A DNA stretch of 64,000 bases from Methanothermobacter thermautotrophicus (lineage in GTDB: Archaea > Methanobacteriota > Methanobacteria > Methanobacteriales > Methanothermobacteraceae), in the NCBI RefSeq assembly GCF_014889545.1, contig NZ_QKOF01000006.1, forward strand, positions 186,001 through 250,000, in the 5' to 3' direction. The number at the start of each line of letters is the position of its first letter. Within the stretch, counting starts at the first letter, position 1. The notes beneath the pieces were generated by a model. It was not told the DNA's origin, did not search any database, and saw only the letters and a list, made by a program, of their open reading frames with translations. This document shows, piece after piece, positions 58,029-64,000 of the stretch. The position numbers were made by a program, and so were the translations under genes.

Positions 58029-58117
58029 GCCCAATCGGATCCATGAGCCAGGATTGAACCTTCAGAAACGATAAATGGTGAGTATAAATTGTCAGCAGAG
58101 GCTGGTGAGTTACCTGA

Positions 58118-58999
58118 TCAGTAGGATATGAGACTAACCCTGATGAGGAGGAATAGGAGCCACATCAGGAGCGTGAATGGCCCCCTCAGCCTCTGATAAT
58201 CAGGGAGACCTGCATTAAAGCGCCAGGTTAAAATTATGATTAATATGAGGATCAGGTTTTCAATGTTACCCAGTATGTTGAGGGGGTTTTTAATGTAGGT
58301 GAGTATCCAGGCAATGGCTGTCAGGACGATCCCGGCCCATCCAAGCATAACAATCGGCCGGTAGACATCATCTGATCCGAGTTTCAGCCATGAGAGGAGT
58401 AGAATAACAGTGAATGAACCCATAGCCAGGATCATTCCAAGGAACTGGGTGAAGAGAAGAAGTACAGGAACTCCGAATATCTCTGATTTAAGTACCGGTA
58501 GGAGCACCAGTGCCTTAAGTGACTCATCAGGAGGGAAGGATTCAATATCCCCCACCGCCAGGGAGAACTTCCCCCTGTTCCCTGGATTGTAGACCTTCAG
58601 CCAGTATGTGCCCGCCTCAACTGTGCTGTTGAACTCGGGGCCCTTGAGGTAGTAGTCACCACCGAATTCTTCAAAGTAGGGCCTCCAGGTGCTCAGGTTA
58701 CCCCTGAGGGTCCCGATGACCTTACCATCGCCCCGGACTATGTCCACGTAAACGGGCTCTGCATCTGCAGAGTAGGGGACGAGTATGTTCACGTATAACC
58801 TGAAGGGCCTCGATGAGGTTATCTTGAAGTAGACAGGCTTTCCCTTGAGTTCACCGTAGAATGCCTGTGAAACCTCAGGGTTCTGAACTATAACTTCATC
58901 TGAACCTGTCACCAGCCGCGGCTGATGGGAGTATGCAGCCGGGGCACATGTGATGACAATGAGTATAAGAATAAGCAGGGCCCACCTTCTCATGTACAT
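58118..58999 (-). CDS. Membrane protein with an extracytoplasmic domain
   Basis: About 293 residues. N-terminal signal or anchor (RRWALLILILIVITCAPAAYS), an external beta-rich domain of about 140 residues (ITSSRPFRLYVNILVPYSADAEPVYVDI; GTYWLKVYNPGNRGKFSLAVGDIE), then four or five membrane helices to the C-terminus. No recognised enzyme motif. TATA TTTATTAA (59025-59018) lies 25 nt before ATG 58999, so the mRNA is probably leaderless. A longer frame from 59074 is unlikely. Confidence 0.75.
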   Translation of the reverse strand: MYMRRWALLILILIVITCAPAAYSHQPRLVTGSDEVIVQNPEVSQAFYGELKGKPVYFKITSSRPFRLYVNILVPYSADAEPVYVDIVRGDGKVIGTLRGNLSTWRPYFEEFGGDYYLKGPEFNSTVEAGTYWLKVYNPGNRGKFSLAVGDIESFPPDESLKALVLLPVLKSEIFGVPVLLLFTQFLGMILAMGSFTVILLLSWLKLGSDDVYRPIVMLGWAGIVLTAIAWILTYIKNPLNILGNIENLILILIIILTWRFNAGLPDYQRLRGPFTLLMWLLFLLIRVSLISY

Positions 59000-59066
59000 A
59001 AATGTGTACTTACTGATTAATAAATGCTTTTCCTGAACCGATCCCGCCGGGACCCTGAAAACCCCG

Positions 59067-59846
59067 TTAATCATGGATCACCGTACCTGTTCTGAGCACA
59101 CCTAAATCCTCTGATCCGCCCAGGACCTTAAATGCCTCCTCTGAGGTGCAGTGGCCGGTGTAAATCTTCCCGATGTTAAATTCATGGATCTCACTGGCAA
59201 CATAGGGGGCATCCCCTGATATATGGAGGCCCCCAACAACCATTCCAATCCCCCTATCAGGGAAATGAGCCCTCACAGTGTCTAGTATGTTCAGTATACC
59301 ATTATGTGAGCACCCCGTCACAACAGTAAGCCCCCCTGGACCATCAACAACCAGCACAAGTTCATCGTCGAAGGTGTCAGGGACCAGACCTGATGCTGAC
59401 TCCATGAAGAGGGTGCTGTTACCATCGGGCCTCCTGTAGGGGCCACTGAAACCCTTCAGGATGGTGTATCCATCATGGAGTACCATATCCCCATCAACGA
59501 ACCTTACCCGGGGATCCATTATCTCCTCAACCCCTATGAACCTCTCAGCGCCATCTTCAACAGCCTGGCGCCCCCTGAATGCCCCCCTACCAATCAGAAC
59601 CTCTGCATTTTCATTCACATCCAGGAAATGGGTCAGGCCGCCGCCATGGTCATAGTGTCCATGGGATATTATGGCCAGATCCACATCCCCCAGATCAACA
59701 CCAAGCAGTTCAGCATTCTCGATGAAGAGGCCGCTCTGACCGGTATCAAATAGTATGTTCACATCACCCTCAATATGGAGTGACAGTCCATGCTCGCCCC
59801 TGAGGGGTGGTCTTGCTCTATCCTCAACAAGGCACGTTATCCTCAT
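59067..59846 (-). CDS. Metallo-beta-lactamase-fold hydrolase (pterin-biosynthesis-like group)
   Basis: A 259-residue MBL-fold protein with metal motif ISHGHYDHGGGL, VTGCSHNG, GGLHISGD and C-terminal TGHCTS. It belongs to the group annotated in archaea as dihydropterin-methyl-ribofuranosylaminobenzene phosphate synthase-like, tied to methanopterin synthesis; the true reaction here is uncertain. GGTGATTTAT precedes ATG 59846. Overlaps the tmk end by 23 nt. Confidence 0.78.
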   Translation of the reverse strand: MRITCLVEDRARPPLRGEHGLSLHIEGDVNILFDTGQSGLFIENAELLGVDLGDVDLAIISHGHYDHGGGLTHFLDVNENAEVLIGRGAFRGRQAVEDGAERFIGVEEIMDPRVRFVDGDMVLHDGYTILKGFSGPYRRPDGNSTLFMESASGLVPDTFDDELVLVVDGPGGLTVVTGCSHNGILNILDTVRAHFPDRGIGMVVGGLHISGDAPYVASEIHEFNIGKIYTGHCTSEEAFKVLGGSEDLGVLRTGTVIHD

Positions 59847-60426
59847 ATAAATCACCGTCAAGTCTGTCCAGGATCTCATCAATCCTCCTCTGAACGTCCT
59901 CGATGGGGTCCTCTGTGTTTATTATGTACCACCCCTCTGCAAGTCTGAGGGCCTTCTCCCTGGTCCTTGTGAGGTCCTCAAGGTTTTCAAACATTTCATG
60001 CTCATCCCTCTCCATCAGCCGCCTCAGGGACTCCTCGGGGGAAACATCCAGGAAGAACATGTAATCGGTTGTCGGCAGAACCCTTGATAGCAGACGGTAA
60101 AGCAGGGATGCGAGGGGCCCAGGGAGGTAGGCGACACCCATGAGGTACCTTGAAAAAATCAGTGTATCCGGGCCCGGGTTGGAGCGCCAGCGGTAGAGCC
60201 ACAGGGACCTTATGACGTCCAGGGCGTAGAATATGGCCGCCCTGACGTGGTTGACCTTACCACCCCTGAGGAGGGCCTCCCTGGCCCTCTTACCGTAGGG
60301 GTTGTCCTCCTCGGGGTGGGACCTGAAGACAACACGCTCACCCCTCTCAAGGTACCTCCTCCTTATCAGCTCCGAGTGGGTGTCCTTCCCTGCCCCGTCA
60401 AGACCATCAATCACTATGAACCTCAA
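59824..60426 (-). CDS. tmk: Thymidylate kinase
   Basis: A 200-residue P-loop kinase phosphorylating dTMP: FIVIDGLDGAGKDTHSELIRRRYLERGERV, FSRYLMG, and FFLDVSPEESLRRL. The P-loop has Asp-Thr in place of the usual Ser/Thr pair, common in archaeal members. Its start overlaps the upstream gene (ATGA). Confidence 0.88.
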   Translation of the reverse strand: MRFIVIDGLDGAGKDTHSELIRRRYLERGERVVFRSHPEEDNPYGKRAREALLRGGKVNHVRAAIFYALDVIRSLWLYRWRSNPGPDTLIFSRYLMGVAYLPGPLASLLYRLLSRVLPTTDYMFFLDVSPEESLRRLMERDEHEMFENLEDLTRTREKALRLAEGWYIINTEDPIEDVQRRIDEILDRLDGDLYEDNVPC

Positions 60427-61081
60427 ATACCCATTCCCCCCAGGATGATGTATGCTGCAACAGCCCCAAAGCAGGCGGTCAGGTTGTCAAGTCCCCTGGG
60501 TGTGAGGGCCTCCAGTAAAGTTGATACGAGGGCCACCCCCAGGATAAGGTATGGGCTGAAGCCCTGGGAGTAGTAGGTGAGGACCACGGGGAGCATTACC
60601 AGGAGGATGATGAACATCCCCAGTGAACCCTCAAGGCTCTTCCTGTCCCCCAGGACACTGAAGGTCGTCCTCCCGAACCTCTCACCTATCAGGCTTGCGA
60701 ACCCGTCACCATAGGACATGGCAGCTATCCCTATACCTGTAACCCAGGGGGCCTTAAAGAAGAGGTATGCAAGTATTGTCCATGAGATGGAGTAGTATAC
60801 GAGTCCAAGGCCGTGTCCATAGGATGAAACCCGGTGCTTCACCCTGAGGGGGGAGTAGGGACTTATGAGGAAGGTTATGAGGATGAAGGGGGCTGCTGCA
60901 AGGAATGTTATGACAAGACGGCTCTCAAAGAGGGGTAATATAAATAGGATGTTACCAACCATATATGTACAAACTTTCTGCTTAGATTTGGCCTATCACC
61001 CAGGAACCTCTCAGATACAAGTAATAAAACTGCAACATATACATATACCATCAGGAGTCCAAGAATGTCACTGCCAGTCAT
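60423..61081 (-). pseudogene. Frameshifted dolichol kinase/phosphatidate cytidylyltransferase-like gene
   Basis: Two frames together make one SEC59/VTE5/DGK-type protein of about 219 residues: MTGSDILGLLMVYVYVAVLL through RPNLSRKFVHI, then MVGNILFILPLFESRLV, GHGLGLVYYSISW, GIAAMSYGDGFASLIGERFG and SLEGSLGMFI. The frames are separated by an extra AT in CATATATGG (about 60959-60967 on the plus strand); removing two bases restores RKFVHIMVGN. Whether real decay, sequence error or recoding is unknown. TATA at 61109-61103 predicts a leaderless start at ATG 61081. Confidence 0.78.
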
Positions 61082-61111
61082 AGGATTTATGAAGTAATTC
61101 AAGATATAAGT

Positions 61112-61208
61112 GGGTTTTGATTTGACCTGGTCTGGCTGGCTCGGGTACATCCCAGCCCACACTATCCGCTTCCATGAGGGTTTTGATTTGACCTGGTCTG
61201 GCTGGCTC
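61112..61208 (+). repeat. 31-bp direct repeat pair with 35-bp spacer
   Basis: 61112-61142 and 61178-61208 are identical. They lie between divergent promoters of the lipid-kinase-like gene and the DGGGP synthase gene, and the first copy abuts the TATA box of the former. Confidence 0.85.
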
Positions 61209-61301
61209 TGATTCCAATTTACGGTGGAGGATAACAAACTGACAGACTTCAGTTTTAACCTGAGGTGATGAGATTTTACCGGTTCAAGAGGAGGTTTTCA
61301 T

Positions 61302-62147
61302 ATGAATCCATATATAGAGATACTCAGACCCGTAAATGCCGTCATGGCGGTGATAACAGTTATGCTGATGGCCCTCATCACGGGCAGATTCGATTTCAGT
61401 GTTCTCCTGGCATCTGTGGTTGTTTTCACAGCCACGGGTGCAGGTAATGTTATCAATGACTACTTTGACCATGAAATAGATGCCATAAACAGGCCAGAAC
61501 GTCCCATACCATCAGGGAGGATCAGCAGGGGCGTTGCAGGGGTTTACTCAATCATACTATTTGCTCTGGCGTCCCTGATGGGTTTCTACCTTGGCCTGCT
61601 CCCGGGACTCGTTGTGGTCTCAAGTTCACTTCTCATGGTCTACTATGCATGGCGCCTCAAGAAAAGGTGCCTGGTGGGTAACATTACGATATCCTTCCTA
61701 ACGGGCCTCAGCTTCGTCTTCGGGGGCATAGTCCTGGGGGAGGTGAGGGCTTCAATCCTCCTGGGCTTCTATGCCTTCCTGATGACCATGGCGAGGGAGA
61801 TTGTCAAGGACATGGAGGATGTTGAGGGGGACCGGGCTGAGGGTGCAACAACACTCCCCATAACCCACGGGATGAGGATTTCAGGGGTCCTGGCAGCCTC
61901 CTTCATGCTGATCGCCAGCCTCACAAGTCCCAGCCTCTACCTCCTAGGGATATTCTCAGCTCTCTATATTCCTGTACTCCTACTAGCAGTGGCTGTTTTT
62001 CTAAGGGCAGCCATAATGATCCTCAGGGGTCAGGATAGGGCCACAGCATCCCGGGTATCAAGGATGATAAAGGTAGGCATGGCCCTGACATTCATCGCCT
62101 TTGCAGCTGGCAGCGGGACCATCACAGCACTCACAGGCCTTTCCTGA
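61302..62147 (+). CDS. Digeranylgeranylglyceryl phosphate synthase (UbiA family)
   Basis: A 281-residue membrane prenyltransferase with two aspartate motifs, NDYFDHEIDAINRPERPIPSG and REIVKDMEDVEGDRAEGATTLP, and about eight helices. It adds the second geranylgeranyl chain in archaeal ether lipid synthesis. AGAGGAGG precedes ATG 61302. Functionally near the lipid-kinase-like gene opposite. Confidence 0.92.
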   Translation: MNPYIEILRPVNAVMAVITVMLMALITGRFDFSVLLASVVVFTATGAGNVINDYFDHEIDAINRPERPIPSGRISRGVAGVYSIILFALASLMGFYLGLLPGLVVVSSSLLMVYYAWRLKKRCLVGNITISFLTGLSFVFGGIVLGEVRASILLGFYAFLMTMAREIVKDMEDVEGDRAEGATTLPITHGMRISGVLAASFMLIASLTSPSLYLLGIFSALYIPVLLLAVAVFLRAAIMILRGQDRATASRVSRMIKVGMALTFIAFAAGSGTITALTGLS

Positions 62148-62247
62148 GGTGATCACAAAGTAACTGGCCACAGTGAATATATTCACAAAAAAGATTTAGT
62201 GTATGTGAATTGTTAGAAGAGAGCAGGGTAGGTGAAGGAGGTAGATG

Positions 62248-62417
62248 TTCATCCCCCCAACCTTCATTTAAACTCCTTCAAAACCACCCTAACCCTTTTT
62301 CTAATTTTCATCCCCCTAACCTGTTCCGGGTGGTTAACCACCTGGAACCATTGAATTTCTTTATAACTGTTTTATGGTTGATTTGTGGATCCTGAAACGA
62401 CCTGGAACCATTGAATT
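62248..62417. repeat. Intergenic short repeats with about 60-bp period
   Basis: CCTGGAACCATTGAATT occurs at 62341-62357 and 62401-62417, exactly 60 bp apart; TTCATCCCCCNAACC occurs at 62248 and 62307. No gene is seen in 62148-62416. The second copy reaches the stop of the next gene. Confidence 0.6.
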
Positions 62418-62893
62418 CATTCACCACCCTTTATCCCGACTATATCAACCACTTCAACGAGTTTCCAGACATAGGATCGGTCCATCTCCACAAGACAGTT
62501 GAGTGGGTCCTCTGGTGAATGCCCCAGAGCCCTGAGGATGTTCCTTGAGAGTCCCCGCTTCTCTATGAGGTCAGCGAACATCTCCTTCACACGCCTCTTT
62601 GTTGAGGGGTCATTCTCCTCAACTATCTGGCCCTGCAGTGTAACGAAGCGGTACTCTGAAAGGTCATCACTGTAGTGTTCGATTTCAACAGCGACGTAGG
62701 GGTTCCTCTTGAGGAGCTCTATCTTCCTGCCGTACCTCGTTGATAGGAAGTAGAGGTGTTCCCCATCAAATACATAGAGAAATGGGGCTATGTATGGATA
62801 GTCACCGTTGAAGGCTATCCTGCTTATGAAGTTCTCTGCTATGAACTCATCATACTCTTCCTTTGTCATCAGGGGTATCTTAACAATACTCAT
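62417..62893 (-). CDS. Pyridoxamine 5'-phosphate oxidase-like FMN-binding protein
   Basis: A 158-residue split-barrel protein: MTKEEYDEFIAENFISRIAFNGDYPYIAPFLYVFDGEHLYFLS, RKIELLKRNPYVAVEIEHY. This pattern is typical of PNPOx-like FMN or F420 binding proteins; the substrate is unknown. GGAGG before the ATG. Confidence 0.85.
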   Translation of the reverse strand: MSIVKIPLMTKEEYDEFIAENFISRIAFNGDYPYIAPFLYVFDGEHLYFLSTRYGRKIELLKRNPYVAVEIEHYSDDLSEYRFVTLQGQIVEENDPSTKRRVKEMFADLIEKRGLSRNILRALGHSPEDPLNCLVEMDRSYVWKLVEVVDIVGIKGGE

Positions 62894-62927
62894 CCTTTTT
62901 CCTCCATATTCAGTTATCCATTAAAAC

Positions 62928-64000
62928 TTAAACATCACCGGCTACAGGGTATCCTGCCCTCAGCCAGGCCCCGATACCGCCAAGGACGGTGGTCACATTG
63001 AAACCATGGCCTTCAAGTATGCTCGCAGCAATGGTTGACTTGTAACCGGAGTCACAGTAGATGACAACATCCTTCTCTGGGATCAAATCAAGGTTATCTG
63101 GCAGATCACCAACCCAGATGTGCTCTGAGCCCTCAATGTGGAACCTCTCCCTGTCTGTTATCTTACGGACGTCCAGGAGGAAGAAGTCACCCTCCATCTC
63201 CCTTAACTCATGGACACTGATGGCCCTCATTTTCATGATTTCAAGTCCAGCCATGTACCAGGAGGGGAATCCACCTGCAAGGTATCCTGCCATGTTATCG
63301 TATCCCAGCCGTATCAGGGACCTCCTCACAGGGTCCACACCCCTCCCATCATCCACTATAAGTACTGGGTCCTCGTAGTTGAGGAAGTACCCTGCAAAGG
63401 CAGCGAATCCGTCCTGCCAGATGTTCAGGCTGTCCGGTATGTGGCCACCGCAGAAACTGGTGGGGTTACGGACATCCACGACCTGGGCACCTTCACCCAT
63501 GAGCTCCCTGAAGTCCTGGAGTGGGAGGGCTTCAAGGTGCTCCCTTTCCAGTTTCAATCCCCTGAGGTTGTTCTCCTCCATCCTCCTGAAGTAGGGGGGT
63601 GTGTAGAGCCTCTCTGACTTTTTGTGTTCAATGAACTCATCCCTGCCCATCTGCAGGTAGGGGTTCGTGAGCCTCTCATAGCCAGCTGTGGTCGTGTCCA
63701 TATCCCTTATATCGGCCCCGCAAACGGAACCCGCCCCGTGGGCCGGGCAAACAAGCACATGGTCCCCCAGTGGGAGTATCTTTTCATGTATACTGTCATA
63801 GAGCAATCCGGCGGTTTCAGGGATCTTTTCAGGTCCGAAGAAGTCAACACGTCCTGTTTCACCCGCGAAGAGCACGTCACCCACAAAGACCATCAGACAT
63901 TCATCGGATACACTGGTATCACGCACAGCGATGGATATGCTCTCATAGGTGTGGCCTGGTGTTTCAAGGACCTCCAGTTCAAGGTTCCCTAGCCTGAAGG
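62928..64000 (-). CDS. MBL-fold protein with two rhodanese domains (5' end outside window)
   Basis: About 357 residues visible; the N-terminus lies beyond 64000. The metallo-beta-lactamase part shows ETPGHTYES, FVGDVLFAGETGR and CPAHGAGSVCG, as in persulfide dioxygenases (ETHE1/Blh type). Two rhodanese domains follow: VVDVRNPTSFCGGHIPDSLNI (its active-loop cysteine seems missing, VLIVDDGRG) and LLDVRKITDRERFHIEGS with active loop CDSGYKS. Probable role in sulfur or persulfide handling; inference from domains. Confidence 0.82.
   Translation of the reverse strand, partial: FRLGNLELEVLETPGHTYESISIAVRDTSVSDECLMVFVGDVLFAGETGRVDFFGPEKIPETAGLLYDSIHEKILPLGDHVLVCPAHGAGSVCGADIRDMDTTTAGYERLTNPYLQMGRDEFIEHKKSERLYTPPYFRRMEENNLRGLKLEREHLEALPLQDFRELMGEGAQVVDVRNPTSFCGGHIPDSLNIWQDGFAAFAGYFLNYEDPVLIVDDGRGVDPVRRSLIRLGYDNMAGYLAGGFPSWYMAGLEIMKMRAISVHELREMEGDFFLLDVRKITDRERFHIEGSEHIWVGDLPDNLDLIPEKDVVIYCDSGYKSTIAASILEGHGFNVTTVLGGIGAWLRAGYPVAGDV

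Noticed and set aside
57980-58075. Possible tRNA, because GGTTCAATCC appears on the minus strand
   Set aside because: The T-arm-like string is not at the 3' side of any cloverleaf, and no acceptor or anticodon stem can be drawn.
61112-61208. CRISPR array
   Set aside because: Only two repeats, no palindromic repeat end of the usual archaeal type, no cas genes and location over promoters.

Overview
This window comes from a hydrogenotrophic methanogenic archaeon and most resembles Methanothermobacter (thermautotrophicus/marburgensis type). That reading rests on family recognition and remembered gene order, not on any search. The evidence is the Mtr methyltransferase operon, the F420-non-reducing hydrogenase Mvh, methyl-coenzyme M reductase isoenzyme II (mrtBDGA, no C gene), the iron-only hydrogenase Hmd with its cofactor genes hcgA-F, class-2 archaeal SerRS, DGGGP synthase, and archaeal TATA boxes with GGTGA-type ribosome binding sites. 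Almost the whole window is chromosomal core. I found no rRNA, tRNA, insertion sequence, prophage or convincing CRISPR array.

Layout. 1-1563: end of the mtr operon (mtrA tail, F, G, H) with a terminator hairpin. 1733-5600: cation exchanger, UspA-like protein, methanogenesis marker 14, cobY and a PRC-barrel protein. 5805-7774 (minus): minimal SufBC system; sufC seems to start at CTG. 7842-13371 (minus): hmd followed by hcgA, B, C, D, E, F, the pathway for the iron-guanylylpyridinol cofactor. 13996-18654 (plus): flpE, C, B, D, A; FlpA is the likely HcgG. 18824-22867: mvhDGAB. 23314-27624: mrtBDGA. 27702-27881 (minus): a 59-residue CooT-type nickel protein. 28147-36567: a 2806-residue surface protein made of DUF11-type repeats. 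36615-44690: pyrC, a TmcAL-like nucleotidyltransferase, FKBP isomerase, a broken histidine kinase, serS, pcc1, a CooC-like ATPase and ribosomal protein L10e. 44741-54226: ppsA, mfnA, a fumarase-beta-like protein, upp, trm56, cobS, a CobZ-domain protein, larC and queC. 54586-64000: pycB, ferredoxin, inositol phosphate synthase, a membrane protein, a metallo-beta-lactamase, tmk, a frameshifted lipid-kinase-like gene, DGGGP synthase, an FMN split-barrel protein and an MBL-double-rhodanese protein cut by the window end.

How it fits together. Mtr makes methyl-CoM, Mrt reduces it with CoB to methane, Mvh supplies H2 electrons for heterodisulfide reduction, and Hmd is the nickel-free alternative for the methenyl-H4MPT step. 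CooT, CooC and LarC point to nickel handling. CobY, CobS and the CobZ domain serve the corrinoid needed by MtrA.

Noteworthy signals outside the standard genes: short ORFs that partly copy the start of the next gene before hcgB, hcgD and flpD; a promoter, hairpin and cysteine-rich micro-ORF about 300 nt before mrtB; inverted repeats over the suf and hmd promoters; exact 360-bp repeats in the giant surface gene; and two genes disrupted by frameshifts.
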